Made by a program: the position numbers and the translations under genes. DNA of 64,000 nt from Verrucomicrobiota bacterium (lineage in GTDB: Bacteria; Verrucomicrobiota; Kiritimatiellia; RFP12; UBA1067): NCBI GenBank assembly GCA_023269675.1, contig JAHFSX010000024.1, positions 1 through 64,000 on the forward strand. Reading direction: 5' to 3'. This document shows positions 51,221 through 60,309 of the stretch, in pieces (position 1 is the first letter of the stretch; every line of letters starts with the position of its first letter). Under the pieces are notes generated by a model, which worked only from the letters and a program-made list of their open reading frames with translations, was not told where the DNA came from and did not search any database.

Positions 51221-52306
51221 ATGATACGACCCCCCCAGACCGCGACGGGTGTGTGGCGCACGCTCAAGCAGGCGGCCGCGATTGCGGGCACGACGCTGAC
51301 CGAGGCGATCCAGCAGCCGGTCGCCTTGCTCATTCTGCTGGCGGCGGTGCTGATGACGCTCCTGTCGCCGGTCTTTCAGTTCCACCGCTTCAGCGAGGAC
51401 GGCCGGTTGGCGCGCGACAGCGGCCTCGCATGCATGCTGGTGTTCGGGCTGGTCTTGGCGGCGGGCACCGCGGGCCGGTCGGTGGCGGATGAGATCGCGC
51501 GCGGCACGGCGGCGGCGGCGATCGGCAAGCCGGTTTCGCGGGTGACGTTCGTGCTGGCGAAATGGCTGGGGATCTTCGGCGTGGTGGCGCTCTTCTGGTG
51601 CGGCGTGCTGGCGGCGACCCTGCTGGCCGAACGCTGCTCCGCCCATTTCTTGACGCTGGAGGACTTCTCCGGTTACGCGACGGATCCGTGGACGCTGGTG
51701 TCGAGCTTCCTGGGGGTGGCCTTGGCTCTGGCGGCGGCGGCCGCGGGCCACTATTGGCGCCGGCGGCGGTTCGGGGTGGGCGCGTTTGCGGGCGTGGCGC
51801 TGTCGCAGGTGGCGGTCGCGGCGGTCTCCGGATTCTACAACCGTTTCGGGCAGCTCTATCCCCTGCACGGCGAGGCGGCTTGCAGCGGGTGCGGCGGCGA
51901 ACACGCCCACGCGGCGGCGGGTCTGGTCTGGTATCATCCCGAGCTCAATCTGCGGGTCTTGCCGGTGGCGTTGCTGGTGCTGTTCGCCTTGGCGATTTTC
52001 GCCGCGTTGGCCACCGCCCTGGCGACGCGGCTGCAGACGGGCGCGGCGCTGGCGGTGTGCGCGGGTGTGCTGATTCTGGGGCTGGCGGGCGACGCTTTCA
52101 CGGCGGGCGCGACGGCGCTCTCGCTGCGGGGCCTGCTGGCGGGCGTGTTGCCGGACGTGCAGCATTTCTGGCTCTGCGACGCGGTGGCGCGCGGCGGGCG
52201 CGTGGCCTGGTCTTACGTGGCCGAGGCCGGGGCGTATGCGGCGACCTGCTGCGCGATCTGCCTGACGGCGGGGTGCCTCGCGTTTCAGGACCGGGACCTG
52301 GGGTAG
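51221..52306 (+). CDS. ABC-2 type membrane permease
   Basis: 361 residues. Multiple membrane segments: ~25-45 (QQPVALLILLAAVLMTLL), ~60-80, ~120-140 (WLGIFGVVALFWCGVLAATLL), ~165-190, ~245-270 (LPVALLVLFALAIFAALATALA), ~275-295 and a last one. SVADEIARGTAAAAIGKPVSR is the usual ABC-2 cytoplasmic loop. A cysteine/histidine-rich loop (CSGCGGEHAHAAA) near residue 225 is unusual and could bind metal. It forms an operon with the ATPase and second permease that follow. The substrate is unknown. Confidence 0.78.
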   Translation: MIRPPQTATGVWRTLKQAAAIAGTTLTEAIQQPVALLILLAAVLMTLLSPVFQFHRFSEDGRLARDSGLACMLVFGLVLAAGTAGRSVADEIARGTAAAAIGKPVSRVTFVLAKWLGIFGVVALFWCGVLAATLLAERCSAHFLTLEDFSGYATDPWTLVSSFLGVALALAAAAAGHYWRRRRFGVGAFAGVALSQVAVAAVSGFYNRFGQLYPLHGEAACSGCGGEHAHAAAGLVWYHPELNLRVLPVALLVLFALAIFAALATALATRLQTGAALAVCAGVLILGLAGDAFTAGATALSLRGLLAGVLPDVQHFWLCDAVARGGRVAWSYVAEAGAYAATCCAICLTAGCLAFQDRDLG

Positions 52307-52328
52307 TGGAAGACGCTAAGGTGATTAC

Positions 52329-52431
52329 CGTTAAACGCTCAATGCGGAGCGCTTAACGCTCAACGTTCAACGGCTGTGGCGGCTCTTTGCGTGAGCGTTG
52401 GGCGTTGAAAGCTGGGCGTTTGTTTCCGGCC
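52329..52431. repeat. AACGCTCAACG mini-repeat with inverted partner
   Basis: AACGCTCAATGCG, AACGCTCAACGTTCAACG are followed by GAGCGTTGGGCGTTGAAAGC on the same strand, giving a long imperfect hairpin between the permease and ATPase genes. Confidence 0.6.
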
Positions 52432-52453
52432 ACGCCGGATGAGGAGTTGCAAC

Positions 52454-53371
52454 GTGGAAAGCGCGAAGGTCATAGAGACCCTGGGACTGAGGAAGACGTT
52501 CAGGGATTTCTGGCGTCGGCCGGTGGTCGAGGCGGTCAAGGGGCTGGATTTCTCGGTGCGCCAGGGCGAGGTGTTCGGGCTGCTGGGGCCGAACGGTTCG
52601 GGCAAGAGCACGACCATCAAGATGCTCCTGGGCCTGCTGCACCCCACGGCGGGCGAGATCCGCGTGCTGGGCGCGGCGCCGAGCGACACGCGCGTCAAAG
52701 CGCGGATCGGTTATCTGCCGGAGGTCTCGCACCTGCATCCCTTCCTCACGCCGCGCGAGACCCTGATGTATTACGCGAGCCTGTTCGGCATGTCCCACGG
52801 CGTGGCGGCGCGGCGCACCGCGGAACTGTTGACGATGGTGGATCTGGCCCATGCGGCGGACCGGGCGGTGGGACGCTTTTCCAAAGGCATGGCGCGGCGC
52901 GTGGGCGTGGCGCAGGCCTTGGTGAACGCGCCGGAACTGCTGATCCTGGACGAGCCGACCTCGGGTCTCGATCCCCTCGGCTGCCGCGAGGTGAAGGATC
53001 TGGTGCGGCTGCTGGCCAGGAATGGGGTGACCGTGCTGATGACCTCGCACCTGTTGGCGGACGTGGAGGACGTGTGCGACCGCGTGGCGATTCTGGACCG
53101 CGGGGTGCTGCGGGCGGAGGGGCAGATCGCCGACCTGTTGCGCAAGCCGGACGCGGTCCGTTTTCTGGTCGAGGGCTTGAGCGAGGAGGAGGCGTCCGCC
53201 TTGCGGCGCGAGCTTGAGGCGCGCGCGGGGTGCCGGGTGCAGCAGGACTTTCCCGCGATGAGCCTGGAGGCGTTCTTCCTGCAGGTGGTGGCGCAGGATG
53301 GCCGTCTGCGGACGTTTGAGATGGCGCCGTTTCTGCAGGCCGAGCATGTGCCGGGCAAGGGACCCGCATGA
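52454..53371 (+). CDS. ABC transporter ATP-binding protein
   Basis: 305 residues from GTG 52,454, with GAGGAG seven bases upstream; the in-frame ATG at 52,439 overlaps that SD. Walker A GPNGSGKS, Q-loop region YLPEVSHLHPFLT, signature FSKGMARRVGVAQAL, Walker B LLILDEPTSGLD and H-loop LMTSHLL. A C-terminal domain of ~75 residues resembles those of ABC-2 (DrrA/CcmA-like) ATPases. It energises the flanking permeases; its stop overlaps the next start by ATGA. Confidence 0.92.
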   Translation: MESAKVIETLGLRKTFRDFWRRPVVEAVKGLDFSVRQGEVFGLLGPNGSGKSTTIKMLLGLLHPTAGEIRVLGAAPSDTRVKARIGYLPEVSHLHPFLTPRETLMYYASLFGMSHGVAARRTAELLTMVDLAHAADRAVGRFSKGMARRVGVAQALVNAPELLILDEPTSGLDPLGCREVKDLVRLLARNGVTVLMTSHLLADVEDVCDRVAILDRGVLRAEGQIADLLRKPDAVRFLVEGLSEEEASALRRELEARAGCRVQQDFPAMSLEAFFLQVVAQDGRLRTFEMAPFLQAEHVPGKGPA

Positions 53372-54762
53372 TCAAAGCCGTGACACAGAGTGTGCGCCGC
53401 ATCGGGGGCGTGGCGCTGTTGGCCGTGCGCGCCTCGTTGCGGACAAAGGTGGTCGCCTCGCTGCTGGTGCTGCTGACCGTTTGCGTGGCGGTGTTGCCGG
53501 GCGTGGTCAAGGGCGACGGCACGCCCGAGGGCGATGTGCATATCCTCCTCGCTTATACGCTGGGCTTCGCGTTCGGCATTCAGTGCCTGGCGACGCTGTG
53601 GGCGTCGTGTGCGCTTTTCGCGGCGGAGATCGACAGCGAGCGCATGAGCCTGTCGGCGGTCAAGCCGGTTCGCGCGGCGGAGTTCTGGGCCGGCAAGTGG
53701 CTGGCGCTGCTGGCCCTGAACGCGGCTGTGCTCCTTGTGGTCTATGCGGGCGTGTACGCGCAGCTGGCGTGGCGCATGCACCGGAGCGGCTGGGAGGCGG
53801 CGGACCGCCCGGTGAGCCGGCGCGTGACGCGTCCGGTGCTGCCGACGCCGCGCGAGGAGGCGCGCCAGACGTTCGAGCTGATGCGGCAGAAGGACCTGCT
53901 GCCGAAAGGGCTGAGCGAAAAGGCGGTTTTGCGGGCGCTGGAGGAGAAGGCGCAGGAGAGGTACGACGTCATCAACCCCGGCGAGCAGGTGCGGTGGCAG
54001 TTCCGGCTGGCGCGACCGCTTCGGGAAGGCGAGCCGGTGACGGTCCGGGTGAAGTTCGACACGGAGTACAGCACGCGCGAGCATGTGAAGGGCGTGTGCC
54101 GGCTGAGTTGCCGCGAGCGTCCGGGCAAGACCGTCGAAGTGGCGCTCGACGACTTCACCCAGAACGCGCTTGAATTCGCGGTGGACACGCGGGCGTTCGC
54201 CTCGGAGGAGGCGGGCAAAGAGGCCTCGCGGTCCGGGGGAAACGGCTTGAGGGAGTTCGAGCTGGTCTTCCTGCATGCCGGCGATCCTCATAAGTCTTCG
54301 GCCCTGATGGTGCGGTTCCGCCAGGATGTGGCGCTGCTGACGCCCGGCGGCTCGTTTGAGGCGAATTTCGCGCGCGCGGCGTGCGTGCAGTGGGGCGTGC
54401 TGGCGCTGCTGGCCGCGTTCGGGCTGACGTTGAGCGCCTGCTTCTCGTTGCCGGTCGCGGCGTTTGTGGCGACGGTCCTGCTGGTGCTGACGATGGTCGG
54501 CAATTCGGTGGTGCAGGTGGTGACGGAAGAGGACGAGGCGCTATGGCGCAATCGCATCGGCATCTGGGTGTCGCGCGGGGTTCACGGGGCTTCGAGCCAG
54601 GCGATGTCGGTCGAGCCGCTGAAGGCGTTGACGAACGGCGAGCGGATCGAAGTCGGGGTGCTGGGCGCATCCCTGGCGTGGAACGTGGCCTGGCTGCCGC
54701 TGCTGTTGGCGGTTGCGGGTTGCGCGGTGCTGCGGCGGCGGGAGCTGGCGGACGCGGATTAG
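53368..54762 (+). CDS. ABC-2 permease-like protein with large extracytoplasmic insert
   Basis: 464 residues. Membrane segments at ~24-45 (VVASLLVLLTVCVAVLPGV), ~60-85 and ~108-130. A hydrophilic insert of ~200 residues (130-330) has beta-strand character (WQFRLARPLREGEPVTVRVKFD), and then come membrane segments at ~335-350, ~355-380 (LPVAAFVATVLLVLTMVG) and ~430-455. The N-terminal loop SERMSLSAVKPVRAAEFWAGKWLAL is ABC-2-like. Its ATG overlaps the ATPase stop. The insert may bind the exported substrate (inference). Confidence 0.75.
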   Translation: MIKAVTQSVRRIGGVALLAVRASLRTKVVASLLVLLTVCVAVLPGVVKGDGTPEGDVHILLAYTLGFAFGIQCLATLWASCALFAAEIDSERMSLSAVKPVRAAEFWAGKWLALLALNAAVLLVVYAGVYAQLAWRMHRSGWEAADRPVSRRVTRPVLPTPREEARQTFELMRQKDLLPKGLSEKAVLRALEEKAQERYDVINPGEQVRWQFRLARPLREGEPVTVRVKFDTEYSTREHVKGVCRLSCRERPGKTVEVALDDFTQNALEFAVDTRAFASEEAGKEASRSGGNGLREFELVFLHAGDPHKSSALMVRFRQDVALLTPGGSFEANFARAACVQWGVLALLAAFGLTLSACFSLPVAAFVATVLLVLTMVGNSVVQVVTEEDEALWRNRIGIWVSRGVHGASSQAMSVEPLKALTNGERIEVGVLGASLAWNVAWLPLLLAVAGCAVLRRRELADAD

Positions 54763-54783
54763 CTGTTTCGAACAAGGAGTGAT

Positions 54784-56172
54784 ATGAGGCAGACACGCAG
54801 AGAGTTTTTGGCGGCGGCCGGGTTGTGCGCGGGCGCGATCGGGTCGGCCGGCTGCCGCAGCTTTTTCCGCCCGAGCGGGGCGCGGCGCAAGCGTGTGGGG
54901 GAGCGGCTGAACATCGGCGTGATCGGTGTCGGCGGCTGCGGGCAGGTCAACTGGAGCGCGGCGTACGAGGCGGGCGAGAACATCGCCGCGATGTGCGACG
55001 TGGACGAGACGGCGTTGCTGACGGGGCGGGAGAAGGTCGCGACGGCGTGTCCGGGCGTGCGGCTCTACAAGGATTTCCGGGTGATGTTCGATGCGGAGAA
55101 GGGTCTGGACGCGGTGTTCATCTCCACGCCGGACCACGGGCACGGCATGCAGGCCGCGTGGGCCATGGGCCACGGGTGCCACGTGTATGTCGAGCCGCCG
55201 TTGGCGCGGACGCTCCATGAGGTGCGGTTCCTGCAGGAGAAGGCCCGGGCGTGCGGGGTTGTGACGCAGCTGGGCGATCAAGGCAGCGCGGCCCCGGAGT
55301 TCCGCCGTGCGCTCGAGGTTCTGGCGACGGGGCTGATCGGCAAGGTGTCGGAGGTGCATGTCTGGACCGGGCGTCCGGTCTGGCCGCAGGGCGTCAACCG
55401 TCCGGAGGGCAGCGATCCCGTGCCGGCCGCGTTGGACTGGGATTTGTGGCTGGGCGGCGCGCCGGTGCGGCCTTTCAAAAGCAAGGTGTATCACCGGTTC
55501 AACTGGCGCGGGTGGCACGATTTCGGCACGGGCGCGCTGGGGGATGCGGGGTGCCACCTGATGAACCTGCCTTTCCGCGCGCTGGGGCTGGAGGGGCCTG
55601 TGTCGGTGGAGGCGGAGGACAGCACGGAGCGCTTCAGCGAAACCTACCCGAAGGCCAGCAAGGTGCGCTTCGGGTTCGCGGCGCGGGGCAAGCAGCGTCC
55701 GCCGGTCACCCTGTGGTGGTACGACGGCAACTGGAAGCCTTCGCCTGAGCTCATGCCTCAGGTGGTGGCGACGCTCGGGCAAGTGCCGGCGGCGGGGTGT
55801 CTGCTGGTCGGCGAGCAGGGCGTGTGGCTGGCCGCGGATGACCTCGGCACCCGTCACTACCTGGCGCTGCGGGGCGAGGGTCGCGCCACCGATTTCGAGA
55901 AGCACGAGGCCTGCAAGGCCGTGCCGGAAACCTTGCCGCGCGTGCGGGGCCAGCAGCGTGACTTCCTCGATGCCATCCGCAGCGGGGCCGCCCCCTTTTC
56001 GGGGATGGCGCATGCCGTGCCGCTGACGGAGAGCGTGTTGGTCGGGTGCGTCGCGCAACGCGTGCGCGGCCGGTTGGAGTGGAACAGCCGCAAGGGCCGT
56101 TTCACAAAGAACGCGGGGGCGAATCTGCTGGTGACGCAGGAGCTGCGCGACGGCTGGTCGTATCTGGGGTGA
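54784..56172 (+). CDS. Tat-exported Gfo/Idh/MocA oxidoreductase
   Basis: 462 residues; AAGGAG before the ATG. Tat signal RREFLAAAGLCAGAIGSAGC, where the Cys could be lipidated. Rossmann motif NIGVIGVGGCG, then VFISTPDHGHGMQAAWAMGHGCHVYVEPPLA (the EKP position reads EPP), and WHDFGTGALGDAGCHLMNLPFRAL, typical of the Gfo/Idh/MocA families abundant in PVC bacteria. It would act on a sugar with NAD(P). It shares a strand with the BNR-4 protein 22 bases downstream, so the two probably serve one glycan pathway. It lacks the GH109 motifs seen in the 29,934 gene. Confidence 0.85.
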   Translation: MRQTRREFLAAAGLCAGAIGSAGCRSFFRPSGARRKRVGERLNIGVIGVGGCGQVNWSAAYEAGENIAAMCDVDETALLTGREKVATACPGVRLYKDFRVMFDAEKGLDAVFISTPDHGHGMQAAWAMGHGCHVYVEPPLARTLHEVRFLQEKARACGVVTQLGDQGSAAPEFRRALEVLATGLIGKVSEVHVWTGRPVWPQGVNRPEGSDPVPAALDWDLWLGGAPVRPFKSKVYHRFNWRGWHDFGTGALGDAGCHLMNLPFRALGLEGPVSVEAEDSTERFSETYPKASKVRFGFAARGKQRPPVTLWWYDGNWKPSPELMPQVVATLGQVPAAGCLLVGEQGVWLAADDLGTRHYLALRGEGRATDFEKHEACKAVPETLPRVRGQQRDFLDAIRSGAAPFSGMAHAVPLTESVLVGCVAQRVRGRLEWNSRKGRFTKNAGANLLVTQELRDGWSYLG

Positions 56173-56194
56173 GTCGGATTAAAGGGGGCGAGGC

Positions 56195-57550
56195 ATGGTA
56201 AGCGGAGTGCGGCGGGCGGCGATCATTCTGGGGTTGTTGGCGGGGGTGGCGCGCGGACAGAAGATGGAGTTGGTGGAGCGTGTCGAGGTGGCGCCGGTCT
56301 GGTCGGGGTGCCCCGTCGGGTTCGCGATGCTGACGCACAGCAACCGGCAGTTCCTGGCGTATTACAGCGCGGAGCGCGTGATGACGCTGGCGCAGCGCGA
56401 CCTGAACACGAACGCGTGGACGTTCACCGAGTTGCCGTCCACGCTCGGGTGGGACAGCCACAACTACGTCACGATGGCGTTCGACGCGGCGGGGTACCTG
56501 CACGTCTCCGGCAATATGCACTGCGTGCCGCTGACCTATTTCCGCAGCGAGCGGCCGCTCGACAGCCGGAGCATGCTGCCGGTGCACCGCATGACGGGCG
56601 AGCGGGAGAAGCGCGTGACCTATCCGCGCTTCATGAGGGGGCCGGACGGCGCGTTGCTCTTCACCTATCGCGACGGCGGGAGCGGCAACGGTTCGACGCT
56701 CTGGAACCGGTACGACAGCGCGTCACAGACGTGGTCGAGACTGATGGACGCGCCGCTTTTCGACGGGCAGGGCAAGATGAACGCCTATCCGCACGGGCCG
56801 CTGCTCGGCAAAGACGGGTTCTACCATCTGAGCTGGGTGTGGCGCGACACGCCCGCGTGCGAGACGTGCCATGATCTCAGCTATCTCCGCAGCCGTGACC
56901 TGAAGCATTGGGAGAACGCGTTCGGCCGTCCGGTGGCGCTGCCGGTCCGGCTGGGCGCGGACGTGGTGGTGGACGCGGTGCCCGTCAAGGGCGGGCTCAT
57001 CAATCCCTGTCAGGCCATCGGTTTCGACACGCGGGGCCGCGTGATCGTGACCTACACGAAATACGACGCGGCGGGCAACCTGCAGCTGATGAACGCGCGG
57101 TGTGAGGGCACGGCCTGGACGCGCTATCAGACTTCAGAGTGGAGCTATCGCTGGGCGTTCGCGGGCGGCGGCACGATCGTCGGCGAGGTGGGCGTGGGCC
57201 CGGTGGAGGTTCAGGACGGCGCGCTGGTGCAGGGCTACTCGCATGCGAAGCTGGGGGGCGGCCGCTGGCGGCTGGACGAGGCGACGCTGAAACCTGCAGG
57301 TAAAGCGAAGAGCCCCTTCCAGTGGCCCAAGGAGGTCGGGCGGCTGGAGCACGCGGTCGCGGGCATGGGCGTCCGCCAGGCGTCTGACCTTGCGGCCGAT
57401 CCCGCGAGCGGCGTGTCCGAGGACGGGTTTGTCTACCGCGCGTGTTGGGAGTCGCTGCCGGCGAACCGCGACCGGCCGCAGCCGGGCGGCGTGCCCGCGC
57501 CGTCGAAGCTGCGCGTATACAAGATGAGGGTTGGCGGCGGCGCGAAATGA
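56195..57550 (+). CDS. secreted BNR-4 propeller protein, polysaccharide-lyase-like
   Basis: 451 residues with a signal peptide (MVSGVRRAAIILGLLAGVARG). A seven-bladed propeller: LGWDSHNYVTMAFDAAGYLHVSGNMH carries His89 and His109, TYPRF has Tyr143, and LLFTYRDGGSGNG has Arg159. This His/His/Tyr/Arg arrangement in a BNR-4 fold resembles ulvan-type lyases of PL24/PL25, so a uronate-containing polysaccharide is a plausible substrate; the assignment comes from motif recall. GGGGGCGAGGC precedes the ATG. It follows the Gfo/Idh/MocA gene by 22 bases. Confidence 0.75.
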   Translation: MVSGVRRAAIILGLLAGVARGQKMELVERVEVAPVWSGCPVGFAMLTHSNRQFLAYYSAERVMTLAQRDLNTNAWTFTELPSTLGWDSHNYVTMAFDAAGYLHVSGNMHCVPLTYFRSERPLDSRSMLPVHRMTGEREKRVTYPRFMRGPDGALLFTYRDGGSGNGSTLWNRYDSASQTWSRLMDAPLFDGQGKMNAYPHGPLLGKDGFYHLSWVWRDTPACETCHDLSYLRSRDLKHWENAFGRPVALPVRLGADVVVDAVPVKGGLINPCQAIGFDTRGRVIVTYTKYDAAGNLQLMNARCEGTAWTRYQTSEWSYRWAFAGGGTIVGEVGVGPVEVQDGALVQGYSHAKLGGGRWRLDEATLKPAGKAKSPFQWPKEVGRLEHAVAGMGVRQASDLAADPASGVSEDGFVYRACWESLPANRDRPQPGGVPAPSKLRVYKMRVGGGAK

Positions 57551-57572
57551 CGGTGGCGTGAAGGCGGTGGCC

Positions 57573-57589
57573 CGCGTTCGCCGAACGCG
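57573..57589. other. 8-bp perfect palindrome upstream of the oxidase gene
   Basis: CGCGTTCGCCGAACGCG: arms of eight around one base, 57 bases before the ATG at 57,646. It could be an operator for the oxidase or a short hairpin ending the BNR-4 transcript. Confidence 0.35.
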
Positions 57590-57645
57590 CCGCCGGGACT
57601 TTCGTCGGGAACTTGGGGTCACAGTTAATTGAAAGAGGATTTCGG

Positions 57646-58338
57646 ATGATGACGGATGACGTGTACACGATCGGCAAAGAGCTGGATATGAAGCGGGAGA
57701 TGAAGCGGACGCTCGAAACCCCGAAGCTGCCGGCCAACGTGATGTTGAAGGTCATGTTCCTGACCTTCGACATTCTGTACGGCAAGGCGCGGACCCTGCC
57801 TAAGGTGATGGTTCTCGAGATCCTCGCGCGTTACCCGTACTGGGCGTGGGAACACGGCTCTTACGCGCTGCTCTCCAAGCTGCACTGCCACACGCGGCAG
57901 CCGACGCGCGAGCAGGTCGAGACGGCCTTGCGCCACATCCGGATGGGGCGGGAGGCGCAGGACAACGAGCAGTGGCATATGCTGCTGTGGGCCGATCTCT
58001 GCCAGCAGAAGGGCATCAGGCTCTCCTGGTTCAAGCATTTGCTGCTGCCGCGCCACATGACGTTCGTCTATTTCTGCCTGACGCGCGCCATGTACAAGCT
58101 GAACCCGGTGTGGTCCTTCAAGATGAACGCGGCCTTCGAGTCGCACGCCGAGCACGAGTACATGCTTTTCGCGCGCGAGCATCCCGAATTCGAGACCGTG
58201 CCGGTGGACTCGGTCTGGTTCGCCTACTATCCGCGGCAGAAGACGCTGGCGGATCTCGTGCGGCGCGTGGGGCTGGACGAGCGCGACCACATGAACCACT
58301 CGCTCGACGAGGTCAAGCGGCTGCAGGGACAAGCCTAA
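57646..58338 (+). CDS. alternative oxidase (AOX/PTOX-family diiron quinol oxidase)
   Basis: 230 residues; start at 57,646 after AAAGAGG. The six AOX ligands are visible in order: Glu58 (VMVLEILARYPY), Glu108 and His111 (DNEQWHMLL, an ExxH), Glu165 (NAAFESHAEHEYM), Glu212 and His215 (LDERDHMNHS, an ExxH). HMTFVYFCLTRAMYKLNP corresponds to the membrane-associated helix between ligands 3 and 4. The family oxidises quinol and reduces O2 to water without pumping protons. In a bacterium of this type, often anaerobic, it may remove oxygen. Monocistronic. Confidence 0.88.
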   Translation: MMTDDVYTIGKELDMKREMKRTLETPKLPANVMLKVMFLTFDILYGKARTLPKVMVLEILARYPYWAWEHGSYALLSKLHCHTRQPTREQVETALRHIRMGREAQDNEQWHMLLWADLCQQKGIRLSWFKHLLLPRHMTFVYFCLTRAMYKLNPVWSFKMNAAFESHAEHEYMLFAREHPEFETVPVDSVWFAYYPRQKTLADLVRRVGLDERDHMNHSLDEVKRLQGQA

Positions 58339-58341
58339 AAA

Positions 58342-58369
58342 GGCTCCGCGGGAGCGCCCGCCCTACCGG
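58342..58369. repeat. solo REP-like element
   Basis: GGCTCCGCGGGAGCGCCCGC then CCTACCGG matches the REPs around the RAYT at 34,611. It overlaps the last codons of the SDR gene. Confidence 0.6.
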
Positions 58370-59268
58370 ACGAGGTGCGGGGCGAGAATGGCGGGGAGCG
58401 CGGACGCGAAGGGCGTGCGCTGGCCGATGCCGAGCGACTCCAGCGCGGACGCGTCGAGATGGCAGTCCTTGGGGCGCGGGGCGCCCGCGGGCGGCGCGTT
58501 GTCGGGCACGAGCCGGGCGGGGTCGAACGGCAGCAGCGGCGCAAAGGCGAGCGCCATGCCGTACTTGGTCATGGCTTCCGCTCCGCTCCAATGGAAGACG
58601 CCGCTGAAGTCGGGATGCGCCAGCTTGTGCGCCACCATCTGCCGCAGCACCGCGGCCACGTCGCCCGTGTGCGTGGGGTAACGCGTGGCCCAGTTCTCCA
58701 TCGCGAGCCGCTCGCCGGGTCGGGCGTTCAGCATGTTTTTCGCCAGCACCGTCACGGGCGACTCGTCAAGCGCTTCGACCTCCCCGTAAAGGATCGGCAC
58801 GCGCAGGACCGCATAGTCGCGGCCCGCTGCCTGGACCGCGTGTTCGCCGTCGAGCTTGCTCTGGCCGTAGGCGTTGATCGGATGCGTCGGCGAGGCGGGC
58901 GTGTAGGGCGCCCGGGTGCCGTCGAAGACGTAGTCGCTGGAGATGTAGATCAGGAACGCGCCGTGCGCGGCGGCCCACTGCGCGAGCGCGGCGGTCGCGC
59001 CCACGTTCAGGCGCTGCGTGCCGTCCGGGTCTTTCTCGCTCACGTCCGGCCGGCGCTCGGCCGCGGCGTGGATGATGACGGTCGGCGCGAGGCGGTCGAG
59101 AAAGGCGGGGATCGCTCCGGTCTGCGCGAGGTCGACGCGCTCGAGGCCGGGGCCGGTGCGGCGGAAGGCCGTGCCGGTGACGCGCCAGGCGGGGACGGCG
59201 GCGCAGGCGCGCAGGACGGGCCGGCCGAGCAGGCCGGTCGCGCCGGTGACGAGGAGTGTGCAGTTCAT
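58363..59268 (-). CDS. RmlD-like SDR (dTDP-4-dehydrorhamnose reductase family)
   Basis: 301 residues. NAD(P)-binding TGATGLLG at 8-15, VIIHAAAERRPDV, IYISSDYVFDGTRAPYTP and catalytic Tyr134/Lys138 in YGQSKLDGE, with AVLRVPILYGEV. Both dTDP-4-dehydrorhamnose reductases and MAT2B-like regulatory proteins share these motifs. No rmlABC genes lie nearby, so rhamnose synthesis is not proven. No SD; the upstream bases are low-complexity. Its C-terminus ends in a REP sequence. Confidence 0.8.
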   Translation of the reverse strand: MNCTLLVTGATGLLGRPVLRACAAVPAWRVTGTAFRRTGPGLERVDLAQTGAIPAFLDRLAPTVIIHAAAERRPDVSEKDPDGTQRLNVGATAALAQWAAAHGAFLIYISSDYVFDGTRAPYTPASPTHPINAYGQSKLDGEHAVQAAGRDYAVLRVPILYGEVEALDESPVTVLAKNMLNARPGERLAMENWATRYPTHTGDVAAVLRQMVAHKLAHPDFSGVFHWSGAEAMTKYGMALAFAPLLPFDPARLVPDNAPPAGAPRPKDCHLDASALESLGIGQRTPFASALPAILAPHLVR

Positions 59269-59312
59269 TAGTTCGTTAGTGCGAGAGGTTCATGAGTGAA
59301 TAAAGGTGGGAC

Positions 59313-60170
<858 letters not shown>

Positions 60171-60177
60171 GTCTGGC

Positions 60178-60207
60178 AGTATAGTTGAACACGGGCGGGC
60201 GAGGCAA
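60178..60207 (-). promoter_or_regulatory. sigma-70 promoter of ispA, leaderless
   Basis: Minus strand TTGCCT, 18-bp spacer, TATACT, then GCCAGAC and the ATG. The predicted start coincides with the start codon. Confidence 0.65.
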
Positions 60208-60224
60208 GCGACATGAGAGCGGGC

Positions 60225-60252
60225 TTGCAAGTTGCCGGAAAAACGGTATCGT
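60225..60252 (+). promoter_or_regulatory. possible promoter of ilvE
   Basis: TTGCAA, 16-bp spacer, TATCGT. The leader also holds GGGAC/GTCCC, a weak hairpin; no T-box or leader peptide is visible. Confidence 0.35.
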
Positions 60253-60309
60253 ATTAGGCCTGCTTCTGGGGGACAGAGCTTAACGTCCCTCCGCATAAGG
60301 ATCTAAAAA

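Noticed and set aside
57646..58338. Ferritin-like or Coq7-type diiron protein instead of AOX
   Set aside because: The order and spacing of ligands and the LExxARxPY and FESHAxxEY motifs fit AOX/PTOX.
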